From NCBI GenBank assembly GCA_002388665.1, contig DGMY01000027.1, positions 21,388 through 85,387 on the forward strand: 64,000 nucleotides of DNA. Reading direction: 5' to 3'. This DNA is from Opitutia bacterium UBA4506. Lineage in GTDB: Bacteria > Verrucomicrobiota > Verrucomicrobiia > Opitutales > Puniceicoccaceae. The notes under the pieces were generated by a model. The model searched no databases. It saw only the letters and a list, made by a program, of their open reading frames with translations, and was not told the DNA's origin. Position 1 is the first letter of the stretch. Each line of letters starts with the position of its first letter. Position numbers and translations under genes: made by a program. Shown in pieces: positions 28,091-36,754 of the stretch.

Positions 28091-28882
28091 ATGTCAGACA
28101 AACTTACAGAAATCATGGCGCACAAGCGCATCGAGATTCGCGACCGGATCCGCCCTGTCCGAGACGAGGAATTAGCTCGTTTCGGGGCACGGGGGGGCAA
28201 CCGCCTGCGCAACGCTCTGCGCGATAGCGAAGAATTGGCTGTGATCGCCGAGGTCAAACGGCGCTCCCCTTCGGCTGGCGATATCTCCGCCGAGCTCGAC
28301 GCGGTAGAACAGGCCCGCCGCTACATCAACGGCGAAGCCGATGGTCTCTCGATTCTTACCGATGAGAAGTACTTCGGCGGCACGCTCAGAGACCTATGGG
28401 ACGTCACCGATTTCATTCGAGACCGCAACCGCTCCACCCCCTGCCTGCGAAAAGATTTTATGGTCCACCCGATCCAGGTCCTCGAAGCGGCCGAAGCCGG
28501 GGCATCCGCGATCTTGCTCATCGTCCGCGCCCTCTCGATCGATGAACTTCGACAACTGCGGGCGGCGGCTGACCTGGCCGGACTCGACAGTCTCTACGAG
28601 GTGCATTCCGAAGGTGAGCTCGAAACCGCTCTCTCCCTCGACCCGAAGATCGTTGGCGTCAACAACAGGGACCTCTCCCGCTTCGTCACGGACTTGGCTC
28701 TCTCTGAAGAATTGATCCCGCAGATCCCGGATTCCATCGTCACGGTCAGCGAATCCGGCATCTTTACCGGAGTTGATGCAGCGCGCGCCCGCGAAGCGGG
28801 TGCCGACGCCATTTTAGTCGGTGAAGGACTCGTCAGGGCCGAAGATCCAGCGGCCCTGATCCGCGAGTTCAAGGAGGCCTAG
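28091..28882 (+). CDS. trpC: Indole-3-glycerol phosphate synthase
   Basis: This is a 263-residue TIM-barrel enzyme of tryptophan synthesis that closes the indole ring of CdRP. Catalytic-region motifs are AVIAEVKRRSPSAGDI, LRKDFMVHPIQVLEA, IVGVNNRDLSRF and VSESGIFTGVDA. The ATG at 28091 follows a GAGGT ribosome-binding site, and an upstream in-frame codon at 28058 lacks one. It stands alone without other trp genes and is followed 12 bases later by rsmA. Confidence 0.92.
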   Translation: MSDKLTEIMAHKRIEIRDRIRPVRDEELARFGARGGNRLRNALRDSEELAVIAEVKRRSPSAGDISAELDAVEQARRYINGEADGLSILTDEKYFGGTLRDLWDVTDFIRDRNRSTPCLRKDFMVHPIQVLEAAEAGASAILLIVRALSIDELRQLRAAADLAGLDSLYEVHSEGELETALSLDPKIVGVNNRDLSRFVTDLALSEELIPQIPDSIVTVSESGIFTGVDAARAREAGADAILVGEGLVRAEDPAALIREFKEA

Positions 28883-28894
28883 CCCTCAATCCCG

Positions 28895-29737
28895 ATGGCC
28901 GTCGATTCACCCAGTCGCGTACGAACCGTTCTAGACGAATTGGGCATTCGCCCCGAGAAGCGTCTGGGGCAAAATTTTCTTTGCGATGGCAATTGGATCC
29001 GCAAGGCCGTCGAGGCCCTTCCTCCCGAGGCGCCGGTCGTGGAGGTTGGCCCGGGTATCGGGGCCCTCACGACGGTCACTCTGGACAAAGGTCATGAGGT
29101 CTGGGCGGTGGAGATTGACCCCCGACTCTGCCGCTACTTGGAGCGAACCTTTACCGGCCAGCACTTTCACTTGCTCGAGGGCGATGCAGTCTCATTCCCA
29201 GTCGCTCATTTCCCTGCGAAAAATGGAGAGTACACCCTGCTTTCCAACCTACCTTTTGCCATTACCTCACCGTGGATCGACAAACTACTGAGTCCTGCCA
29301 ATCCACTGCCTAAGACGCTCGCGTTAATCCTCCAGAAAGAGGGAATGGATCGCACCTTGGCCAGTCCCGCGAGCAAGGCATACGGGCCCACAGCCATCCG
29401 TATGGCACTGTCCTACGACTTACAAAGCTGTGACGCGGTGCCCCGCTCGTCCTTTTTTCCTCAACCAACGATTGAATCCCGCTTCGGGGTCTGGATCCGC
29501 CAGAATGATCCCCGCCTACTCGACGCGGAAGACGTAGCTCTGCTGCGCCGTTTCTTCGGCCAACGCCGCAAGATGATTCGCCAGGGGATGAAGCAATGGT
29601 TGACCGAGGAGGTACTCCAGCACTGGGTCGAACTACTCGCTGAACAAGGGATGGATTCGACGGCACGGGCCGAATCGATTTCTCCCGAATTGTGGTGGAA
29701 CCTGCTGAAGGCCAGCTCGCCAAAGAGTTCTCGATAG
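28895..29737 (+). CDS. rsmA: 16S rRNA adenine dimethyltransferase
   Basis: This is a 280-residue RsmA/KsgA enzyme that dimethylates two adenines near the 3' end of 16S rRNA during small-subunit assembly. It shows KRLGQNFLCDGNWI at the N-terminus, the SAM motif VVEVGPGIGALT, an acidic ribose site VEIDPRLCRYL, and the catalytic LSNLPFAITSPWI (N-L-P-F, a variant of the common N-I-P-Y). It probably shares a transcript with trpC. Its stop lies only three bases from the convergent glycosyltransferase stop. Confidence 0.92.
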   Translation: MAVDSPSRVRTVLDELGIRPEKRLGQNFLCDGNWIRKAVEALPPEAPVVEVGPGIGALTTVTLDKGHEVWAVEIDPRLCRYLERTFTGQHFHLLEGDAVSFPVAHFPAKNGEYTLLSNLPFAITSPWIDKLLSPANPLPKTLALILQKEGMDRTLASPASKAYGPTAIRMALSYDLQSCDAVPRSSFFPQPTIESRFGVWIRQNDPRLLDAEDVALLRRFFGQRRKMIRQGMKQWLTEEVLQHWVELLAEQGMDSTARAESISPELWWNLLKASSPKSSR

Positions 29738-29740
29738 TTG

Positions 29741-30892
29741 CTACGACGCTTCGGCTTTGCCGGCGATTCGATCCATCCAACTGGTCCAAGTTGGCCAGGT
29801 TCTCTCCGCCGCCTGCTTCTGCAAATCCGCCAGTAGTTCCTCGTTGTTCAAGAGAGATCGAATACCAGCGGCTAGGTCCTCGCTGCTGCTCACGTCGACG
29901 GTCAAACACCCACCTCCAGCAGCGACCTCCCCCACCGCTCCAGATCCTGCACAGACACAGGGCTTTCCCCGTATGAGGGATTCCGCGACAGGTAACCCGT
30001 AACCCTCGGCCAACGACGGGAAGGCGGTGAACAATGACTCCGAGTACAGCTGCTCCAACTCTTGGTCAGACACCTGCCCGCGCCATGCAATCGCCAAGCC
30101 GTTCTCCTGAAGCGAGCGAACTCGATCGGAAATCTCATTCTCATTCTTCGCCCGTTTCCTCCCCACAATCTCGAGGCGGAAGGAGAGCCCTTCTGCCCAC
30201 AAAATTTCTGCCGCATCGAGCAATCGGGCGTGATTTTTGCGGGCTTCCAGCGTGCCGACGCAAAGAATCATCGGAGGCGTGGTGACGCTCTGTTCTTGCC
30301 AGGGCTCCCCGTATATTGGCCAAGGCATTACCTCGGGACCGGCACCCACAATACCCGCCTCCGATTGAAATCGATGCCACTCGTCTGCCGTAAAACGAGA
30401 GGGGCAGATCACCCGCTCAACGAGGCCAAGGAATTTGAGATACTCGACGAACCCCACTGAACGCGAGGGAGCGGTCCACTGCGGACTGCTCCAACTGAGT
30501 AGGTCGTGACAGACCGCGGCCATTTTGATCTGCCGCCTTCCAGTCGCAGCGAGGTCGTCGAGGTAGGCCAGACGCTCCCCGTTGGGGATCTCCGGAATCA
30601 ATAAGAGCGAGCGATCTGATTCCCCGAGGAAATCGACCTCCCACTTCTTCTCCCAACGATCCAGAAAACGGGACAAGCCCTTTCGCCGATGAAGACCCTT
30701 GGAGAACACTTCGAACAATCGGCTGCGCTCGCTGCGGGTTGGGGCGCGAAAAGAACTCCCACCCCAGACGACCGGGATCCACTCCTCCCCCCGGACCGCG
30801 CCGAAGAGGACAAGACTCCGAACCACTCGCTGAATGCCCGTATGGTGGAGCGTGTTGGCGGTGTCGGTCGCATCGATATAAATTCTATCCAT
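29741..30892 (-). CDS. Glycosyltransferase family 4
   Basis: This is a 383-residue GT-B glycosyltransferase. The C-terminal half has ILCVGTLEARKNHARLLDAAEIL and the nucleotide-sugar motif FPSLAEGYGLPVAESLIRGKPCV, in which the E-x7-E pair is visible, as in mannosyl- and rhamnosyltransferases of the GT4 type. The start at 30892 (MDRIYIDATD) overlaps the upstream GT2 gene by eight bases. It likely builds a surface polysaccharide or LPS together with the GT2 enzyme and RmlA. Sugar specificity cannot be told. Confidence 0.87.
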   Translation of the reverse strand: MDRIYIDATDTANTLHHTGIQRVVRSLVLFGAVRGEEWIPVVWGGSSFRAPTRSERSRLFEVFSKGLHRRKGLSRFLDRWEKKWEVDFLGESDRSLLLIPEIPNGERLAYLDDLAATGRRQIKMAAVCHDLLSWSSPQWTAPSRSVGFVEYLKFLGLVERVICPSRFTADEWHRFQSEAGIVGAGPEVMPWPIYGEPWQEQSVTTPPMILCVGTLEARKNHARLLDAAEILWAEGLSFRLEIVGRKRAKNENEISDRVRSLQENGLAIAWRGQVSDQELEQLYSESLFTAFPSLAEGYGLPVAESLIRGKPCVCAGSGAVGEVAAGGGCLTVDVSSSEDLAAGIRSLLNNEELLADLQKQAAERTWPTWTSWMDRIAGKAEAS

Positions 30893-31799
30893 CGGGCATT
30901 CCTGTTTTCCGCAAAGCATTCGCCCGCTCTGTCATCCATCGAGAAGGTTGTGATCGCAGACCGGATGCCAAGAGCAAGGCATCCAGGGTCTTTCGCCCGT
31001 TCAGCCGCCAGGGTGTGGTCGCATGACGCCGCAAGTAATGGCGGGGCCAGTCCACGAGTCCCCAACCTTCGGCGCGGTCTCCCCAACGCGCTAGGAAACG
31101 GCGAATATTTCCCGCGTCCCTGTCCTTACGACCCGGGCTCGAGCTCACCCAATGGCCGACCCGGCTCTCAAAGGCGACGCGATTGTCATAGCCTGCCTCC
31201 CCCAACCGCAAGCAGAGATCGATATCTTCAAATCCATTCCGATACTCCTCATCAAACCCTCCGACCGAGTGGAAGGTTTCTTTTTGAATCAGGCAGCAGG
31301 CAGCGGTCACCGCTCGAAAAGATCGAAGGCCTTTGTTCGGTACCCGCCGATAGTTCTGCCCCCAGTGCTCCGGAATTCCCCACGGCGAAAATACAATCCC
31401 CGCGTGATCGATGAGGCCGGTGTGCGCGTTGTATTGGACATTTCCAATCATACCCGCCTTACCACCTTCCAATCCCTTCAACATCGGCGCGGACCAGCCG
31501 GGGTGGAGAACGAGGTCGTTGTTGAGAAAGATGAGAACCGGCGCCCTGGCCATCCCGGCCCCGCGATTGTTTGATCCGGCAAACCCCAGGTTCTCCTCGT
31601 TCAAACAGACGCGTACGTTCGATCGGTCAAGCTCGCTTAAAAACTCCCTCGTCCCGTCCTCACTCCCGTCGTCGACCAAGATCAATTCGTAGCGGACTCC
31701 GGCCAAAGTTCGGTCCAACTGCTCGAGATAGGTCCGAGTGAGATCCAGTCGATTGTAGAGAGCCGTGATGATCGAGACATCTGGAGCCGCCAAAGACAT
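30885..31799 (-). CDS. Glycosyltransferase family 2
   Basis: This is a 304-residue GT-A glycosyltransferase. VSIITALYNRLDLTRTYL starts the fold, LVDDGSEDGT binds nucleotide, FLNNDLVLHPG is the DxD-like metal site, and GFDEEYRNGFEDIDLCLR holds the catalytic acid, as in rhamnosyltransferase-like GT2 enzymes. The last 80 residues are basic and may associate with the membrane. It overlaps the GT4 gene and follows rmlA by 42 bases, consistent with a dTDP-rhamnose-using surface glycan pathway (inference). Confidence 0.87.
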   Translation of the reverse strand: MSLAAPDVSIITALYNRLDLTRTYLEQLDRTLAGVRYELILVDDGSEDGTREFLSELDRSNVRVCLNEENLGFAGSNNRGAGMARAPVLIFLNNDLVLHPGWSAPMLKGLEGGKAGMIGNVQYNAHTGLIDHAGIVFSPWGIPEHWGQNYRRVPNKGLRSFRAVTAACCLIQKETFHSVGGFDEEYRNGFEDIDLCLRLGEAGYDNRVAFESRVGHWVSSSPGRKDRDAGNIRRFLARWGDRAEGWGLVDWPRHYLRRHATTPWRLNGRKTLDALLLASGLRSQPSRWMTERANALRKTGMPDG

Positions 31800-31841
31800 A
31801 CTCTGTGGTGCAGAACCCGCTGGTCTCGCGCTCCCGCCTGC

Positions 31842-32723
31842 TCAGGCAGGGATCAATGCCCGCAAGTAGTCTGCGTAGGAGGTCTTCCCGAGGGCTCCTG
31901 CCAACTCTTCCAACTGCGCGGAATCAATCCATCCGTTTCGAAACGCGATCTCCTCAATACAAGCAATCTTCAACCCTTGGCGCTGCTCGATCACTTGAAC
32001 AAAAGATGCCGCGGAGTGAAGGCTATCGTGAGTACCCGTATCGAGCCATGCGGTACCACGGCCCATGACTTCCACGCGAAGGCGTTCGTCCTCGAGGTAC
32101 AACCGGTTGAGATCGGTAATCTCCAATTCGCCCCGCGGGCTCGGGCTCAGAGAGCGAGCCATTTTGCAAACGTCTCCTTCGTAAAAATAGATACCGGGAA
32201 CTGCAAACCGCGACTTCGGCTCGGTGGGCTTTTCTTCCAAGCTGACCACCCTGCCATCCGCATCAAACTCGACGACCCCATAAGCGGTGGGATTCGATAC
32301 TTCGTAGGCAAAAATCACCGACTCATCCGAGTCGGCCGCGTTGCGGATCGCCTCCGTGAAATTTCCGCCGTAGAAGAGATTGTCTCCCAGGACCAAGGCG
32401 GCAGGTGCACCATCGAGAAAATCTTCTCCGATCAAAAATGCCTGTGCCAGCCCCTCTGGACGTGGCTGTTCCTCGTAGGAGAAACTCATTCCCAACCCGG
32501 AACCGTCGCCCAGCAATTTGCGGAACAAGGGTAGATCCTCCGGTGTTGAGATGATCAACACATCCCGAATTCCAGCCAGCATCAAAGCCGACAGCGGATA
32601 GTAGATCATCGGCTTATCATAAACGGGCATCAACTGTTTACTCACTGCGCGGGTCAGTGGATAAAGTCGCGTTCCCGAACCCCCGGCGAGGATGATACCT
32701 TTTCGTTGCTTTTGGGTAGTCAT
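31842..32723 (-). CDS. rmlA: Glucose-1-phosphate thymidylyltransferase
   Basis: This is a 293-residue nucleotidyltransferase that makes dTDP-glucose, the first step to dTDP-rhamnose and related sugars. The signature [19 protein letters not shown] with [18 protein letters not shown] is intact, as are [11 protein letters not shown] and [19 protein letters not shown]. Length matches the family. rmlB, rmlC and rmlD are not in the window, so the sugar pathway is completed elsewhere. It lies upstream of two glycosyltransferase genes on the same strand and 59 bases after the glucokinase gene. Confidence 0.95.
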   Translation of the reverse strand: MTTQKQRKGIILAGGSGTRLYPLTRAVSKQLMPVYDKPMIYYPLSALMLAGIRDVLIISTPEDLPLFRKLLGDGSGLGMSFSYEEQPRPEGLAQAFLIGEDFLDGAPAALVLGDNLFYGGNFTEAIRNAADSDESVIFAYEVSNPTAYGVVEFDADGRVVSLEEKPTEPKSRFAVPGIYFYEGDVCKMARSLSPSPRGELEITDLNRLYLEDERLRVEVMGRGTAWLDTGTHDSLHSAASFVQVIEQRQGLKIACIEEIAFRNGWIDSAQLEELAGALGKTSYADYLRALIPA

Positions 32724-32782
32724 GAGAAGGCCAGCATTGCCCGAGCCTCTTCCCGCGGCAACCGTTTTTCACTCCCCTTTCG

Positions 32783-33541
32783 TCAGAGAGATTCTTCCAA
32801 ATCGCTGGCTTCTGCAGCCCAGACCGCCGCCCCAATAATCCCCGCTTTGTTCTTCGTAGTGGCGTGCTTGAGCTCGCAGCGCGACCGGATCAGATGTTTC
32901 ACGTCAGGAAAATTCTTTGCGCCCCCGCCGCCCACGATGACCAACTTCGGCCAGTAGAGGTTTTCCAAATGGGCGAGAAACTCCGTGAACCTTGCCGCCC
33001 ATTCCTCATCCGAGATACCGTCCTTCTTCTTGGCCGATTCCGAAACGTAGGCCTCGGCCTCCATTGGCTTTCCGAAAAACATTCGCCCAAACTCCGAATT
33101 CTGAACAAGGACGCCATCCGATATGACGGCAGAACCCAGCCCCGTACCGATCGTAAGCAGAATCACCGTTCCATCGACTCCTTCGCCAGCACCAAAACGA
33201 GCCTCCGCCACTCCCGCAGCATCCGCGTCGTTCACCACCCGCACGGGTCGGCCCACTCTCTTTGAGAGGACGTCTTCCAGTGGATAACCCAGCCAGTCCT
33301 TGTGCAGGTTCTGGGCGGTGAGCACCCAGCCGTCGCGAACGACTCCGGGAAACCCGACTCCGATAGGAGAAATATCTCCAAATGGCTCAATCGCCTCAAC
33401 ACAGGCGTTGATCACTGCTTCGGGAGTCGCCGGGCGCGGGGTGTCTATACGCTTCCGTTTCGTCGCGGTGCGACCTTTCGAAAGATCTACAACAGCAGCC
33501 TTAATGCGAGAGCCACCGATATCTATTCCAATTGCTTTCAT
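32783..33541 (-). CDS. ppgK: Polyphosphate glucokinase-like ROK kinase
   Basis: This is a 252-residue ROK-fold sugar kinase. MKAIGIDIGGSRIKAAVVDL gives the phosphate-1 site, NDADAAGVAEARFG the catalytic aspartate, and LTIGTGLGSAVISDG the phosphate-2 region. The later EEWAARFTEFLAHLENLYWPKL is typical of polyphosphate-dependent glucokinases. It would make glucose-6-phosphate using polyphosphate and perhaps ATP. The start at 33541 is chosen because 27 residues added by an upstream codon are not family-like. With rmlA it may feed hexose phosphates to glycan synthesis. Confidence 0.85.
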   Translation of the reverse strand: MKAIGIDIGGSRIKAAVVDLSKGRTATKRKRIDTPRPATPEAVINACVEAIEPFGDISPIGVGFPGVVRDGWVLTAQNLHKDWLGYPLEDVLSKRVGRPVRVVNDADAAGVAEARFGAGEGVDGTVILLTIGTGLGSAVISDGVLVQNSEFGRMFFGKPMEAEAYVSESAKKKDGISDEEWAARFTEFLAHLENLYWPKLVIVGGGGAKNFPDVKHLIRSRCELKHATTKNKAGIIGAAVWAAEASDLEESL

Positions 33542-33892
33542 AGTTGGAGGGGGTTGTTTCCCATCATCCAAATAGAATAAGCCCCCAGTGACCAGTGGAA
33601 ACCGAACCGGACGAACTCCCAAAAAAATGGCCCCCCACCCTATGGGGCGGAACCGCCTAAATCAGTATACGGAGGGGTGCGGACGAAGGGAATGTCGGTT
33701 TCCCGACAGGTTACGGTGTCCGCCCACTAAGAAGGTATGAGGCCGACGAGGGCTTCAGGCGGGCATTGTCGTCGAAGAGAAAACTTTATCCATCCTTTGG
33801 TGGAGCTCGCTCGCTTTGACAAAAGCCTACTTTTACCAAGAATCGTCCTCAATCGGTACAGTCGCCATCGCGATTCCGAGCCAAATCACGAC
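33542..33892. other. Intergenic region with several nested hairpins
   Basis: These 351 bases separate divergent ppgK and cls. No convincing gene is seen: an in-frame extension of cls back to 33737 has no family-like residues. On the plus strand there is a nested structure. GCGGAC (33679-33684) pairs with GTCCGC (33718-33723) around an inner TGTCGG-TTTC-CCGACA hairpin (33693-33708). A GGCGG-AA-CCGCC palindrome lies just upstream (33645-33656). It could be a leader RNA of cls or a small RNA. It does not match a riboswitch consensus I know. Confidence 0.4.
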
Positions 33893-35290
33893 ATGCTGCA
33901 AATCCTACTCTTCCTCTGGTTCCTCACCCATCTCGCTGGTTTCGCGGCAATCGTTCATCTGCTGCTATCCCGAAAGCGTACGACTTCACTCGTCCTGTGG
34001 ACGCTGTGGCTGTTATTTCTCCCAGTCCTCGGGATCCCGCTGTATTTTACGTTCGGCTCCGACACGATTCGACGGCGCTCGATTCCTTCCCACCCCGCGG
34101 GCGAATACCTGGCCAACCAGAAAAAGTCCGTCGGACCCGCGGAAACAGTCCCACTCCTTGAGACCGTCTCCAACCTCTCCGGAAACACGCTGACCCGCGG
34201 CGCCAATATCGAGCTCTTGCCCGATACCACTTCCTACTATCCTCACCTGATCCAATCCATCGAGAACGCCAAGGATTACATCCATTTCCAAACCTACGTC
34301 TTTCGCATGGACTCCGCCGGCGATCGCATCCTAAAGGCACTTTGTGAGGCAGCCGAGAGAGGAGTGGAGGTGCGGCTGCTCGTGGACGAGATCGGATCCG
34401 CTTCGACTCGGACCCGCTACTTCAACCCTCTCGTCGCCGCGGGGGGGAAGTTTAGCTGGTGCATGACGATTCAGCCGCTGCGCAATCGATATTTCTTCAA
34501 TCTGCGCAATCACCGGAAGATTCAGATTGTCGACGGGGAGATCGCCTATGTCGGCGGAATGAACTTCGGAACTGAATATGAGGGAAAATCAAAGGATGTA
34601 GGCCCCTGGCGCGACATGCAGATGGCCATTCGCGGTTCGGTGGTCGACGCCCTCCAAAGCGTTTTTGCCACTGACTGGACGTTCGCCACCGAGGAATGGT
34701 TGAGCGACTCCCGCTATACCGGCCGCTCCACCGAAGAGTCGAAGATCCCGGTCACCGTGGTCAATAGCGGCCCCGACGAACCTGATCGTTCCTTCCTCAA
34801 AACGTTCATCCTCGCCTGCAACCACGCCAAGGAACGCTTGGATATCTTTACCCCCTATTTTGGACCCGAGGATTCGGTCATCCTCGCGATGCAGCTCGCC
34901 GCTCGGCGAGGGGTGCGGGTGCGCATGCTCATTCCCACTCCCAACGAGCACCAATACATGGTCGATATCGGCCGCGCCCACTACGAGCAATTGATGGAAG
35001 ACGGCGTGGAGATCTACGAATACCACCAAGCGGTCCACCACGGGAAGGTGTACCTGATCGACGACAATCTCTTCGTCCTCGGGTCAACAAACCTCGATGC
35101 CCGCTCCCTTCGAATCAATTTCGAAACCACCCTCCTCATCGAGGATCGGAAAACGCTCAAAGAGCTCGATGAGCACTACAAAATCTTCTTCGAACAAGCC
35201 GAACGGATCGATCTAGAACAGTTCCGCAATCAACCTCTCACGGACAAACTCAAACAAGGAATCTCACGCCTATTCGTACCGATTCTATGA
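33893..35290 (+). CDS. cls: Cardiolipin synthase (phospholipase D family)
   Basis: This is a 465-residue enzyme with two N-terminal membrane helices (about 3-22 and 30-50) and two phospholipase D catalytic motifs: HRKIQIVD beginning at His207 and HGKVYLID beginning at His383, each followed by the usual GG/GS-x-N. It joins two phosphatidylglycerol molecules into cardiolipin at the inner membrane. The start at 33893 (MLQILLFLWF) is preferred because it begins at the first membrane helix. It overlaps the next gene by four bases. Confidence 0.92.
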   Translation: MLQILLFLWFLTHLAGFAAIVHLLLSRKRTTSLVLWTLWLLFLPVLGIPLYFTFGSDTIRRRSIPSHPAGEYLANQKKSVGPAETVPLLETVSNLSGNTLTRGANIELLPDTTSYYPHLIQSIENAKDYIHFQTYVFRMDSAGDRILKALCEAAERGVEVRLLVDEIGSASTRTRYFNPLVAAGGKFSWCMTIQPLRNRYFFNLRNHRKIQIVDGEIAYVGGMNFGTEYEGKSKDVGPWRDMQMAIRGSVVDALQSVFATDWTFATEEWLSDSRYTGRSTEESKIPVTVVNSGPDEPDRSFLKTFILACNHAKERLDIFTPYFGPEDSVILAMQLAARRGVRVRMLIPTPNEHQYMVDIGRAHYEQLMEDGVEIYEYHQAVHHGKVYLIDDNLFVLGSTNLDARSLRINFETTLLIEDRKTLKELDEHYKIFFEQAERIDLEQFRNQPLTDKLKQGISRLFVPIL

Positions 35291-36075
35291 ACTTCCGCCT
35301 AGTCAGCCTCAATATCCAAAACCGCCTTGGCGAAACCAAAGCGAGCCTGCGGATACGCATCAAAGAGATCGCCGAGCAGCTCATCGCCCAAAGCCCCGAT
35401 GCGATATGCCTCCAAGAGGTAGTGCCCGAAGCATACCCTCTTCTCCTCGAGGCCATTGATCCGAAAGATTCGGTCTTCTATCCGCGCGAAGATGGGACCC
35501 ACACCGGCGAGGGAGTTCCCATTCTGCTACTCGGCGACGAGTTCTCGGTGTTCCGATCCGACCGCTTCTGGCTTTCGCCCACTCCCGACCAACCTTCGAT
35601 CGGCTGGAAAGCCCGCTGCCACCGCCTGGCGGGTGTCCTCGGTCTTCACCCCGCAGAGGATCCGTCTGCCCGCATTTGGCTGATCAATCTTCACCTCGAC
35701 CACAAAAGCCGGGAATCCCGCCGGAGGAGCCTCCAACTGCTCCAACAACGCCTGACTCAATACGACAGGGGTCAAAATGATCATTTTGTGATTTGCGGAG
35801 ACTTCAACATGCGACCGCGCGATCCCCTCCTCTCGAAGCTTCTCACCGGCCCTCCCCCTCTTTGCGACGCCTCCTCCACCGATGGCGGAATTGACACCAG
35901 CCAGACCTACCACGGCTGGAGCCCCCTCCGGCTGGGCCGGGGGCGTCTGGACTACTGCTTTTACACCCCGACCCTCCATTGCGATCACTACGAGGTCGTG
36001 CCCGCGGAGAAGGATTGCAAACGCCTTTCCGATCACAACCTCCTTCGTATCGACTTCTCTTCGGCGGGGGACTGA
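35287..36075 (+). CDS. Endonuclease/exonuclease/phosphatase-family hydrolase
   Basis: This is a 262-residue EEP-fold phosphodiesterase. The metal and catalytic residues are in family order: LNIQNR, CLQEV (Glu), LHLDH, GDFNM (Asp, Asn), LDYCF and SDHNLL (Asp-His). Members cleave DNA, RNA, sphingolipids or phosphoinositides. The four-base overlap with cls hints at a lipid-related substrate, but this is only context. No signal peptide is visible. Confidence 0.85.
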   Translation: MNFRLVSLNIQNRLGETKASLRIRIKEIAEQLIAQSPDAICLQEVVPEAYPLLLEAIDPKDSVFYPREDGTHTGEGVPILLLGDEFSVFRSDRFWLSPTPDQPSIGWKARCHRLAGVLGLHPAEDPSARIWLINLHLDHKSRESRRRSLQLLQQRLTQYDRGQNDHFVICGDFNMRPRDPLLSKLLTGPPPLCDASSTDGGIDTSQTYHGWSPLRLGRGRLDYCFYTPTLHCDHYEVVPAEKDCKRLSDHNLLRIDFSSAGD

Positions 36076-36142
36076 CAGTAAAACGCACCGTTCGCGGGGT
36101 TGAGATTTGCAGAACAGACCAAATCCAGCTTGTCTGCTACCC

Positions 36143-36739
36143 GTGGCTAGAAAAACAAACGGAAAATTGTGGGCGGAATTTGTCCGCAATGGCGGCAACG
36201 CCTCCAAGTCGTCTTCCGCGCCACAACGAATCGACCGGCGACCGGCCGATGGTGTCATCCTTGGCGTAGACCCGAGTCTGCGAGGGACGGGAATCGCGGT
36301 TCTCGAGACCAAGGGCAAGGTGGCCACGCTTCTTCACTCGGAGGTATTCCGGTTCCCCGCTTCCTACAAAACGGAGGGCTGCATCGGCGAAATCTCCCGC
36401 CGCATCGATCGTGTGCTGCAGGATTTCCCAGTGAAAATTGCCGCGATCGAAGAAGCCATTTACGTCCAAAACTACCGCACAGCCCTCACTCTAGGGGCCG
36501 CCCGGGGTTCGGCGATCGCCGCGATGGTTCTGCGCGGAGTAGAGATCAATGAGTACCCTCCCCTGAGAATCAAGCAGGCCGTCGTTGGCTACGGGCGGGC
36601 CAGCAAAGAACAACTGCGCAGCACTCTCATCCAAATGGTGGCAGGGGTTACCGAGAAGATTTCTCTCGATGAATCCGATGCTGTCGCGACGGCAATGTGT
36701 CATTGGTTGACTTCCCAACGAAAGCTGACCGTCAGCTAG
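36143..36739 (+). CDS. ruvC: Holliday junction resolvase RuvC (start uncertain)
   Basis: This is a RuvC endonuclease that cuts Holliday junctions with RuvAB. Catalytic acids are visible in GVDPSLRGTG, IEEAIYVQNYRTALTLGAARG and LDESDAVATAMCHW. No ATG lies ahead of the catalytic domain in this frame. GTG at 36143 (giving MARKTNGKLWAEF, 198 residues) is the best start; TTG at 36107 or 36167 is possible. All give an N-terminal extension of roughly 30-50 residues before the ILGVDP motif, which in most RuvC proteins lies at the very start. No ruvA or ruvB is nearby. Confidence 0.85.
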   Translation: MARKTNGKLWAEFVRNGGNASKSSSAPQRIDRRPADGVILGVDPSLRGTGIAVLETKGKVATLLHSEVFRFPASYKTEGCIGEISRRIDRVLQDFPVKIAAIEEAIYVQNYRTALTLGAARGSAIAAMVLRGVEINEYPPLRIKQAVVGYGRASKEQLRSTLIQMVAGVTEKISLDESDAVATAMCHWLTSQRKLTVS

Positions 36740-36754
36740 GCTCGGACTCGGCGA

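Noticed and set aside
33679..33723. Known riboswitch class upstream of cls
   Set aside because: The nested hairpins do not contain the conserved loops of the Mn, fluoride, cobalamin, SAM or c-di-GMP classes that I can recall.
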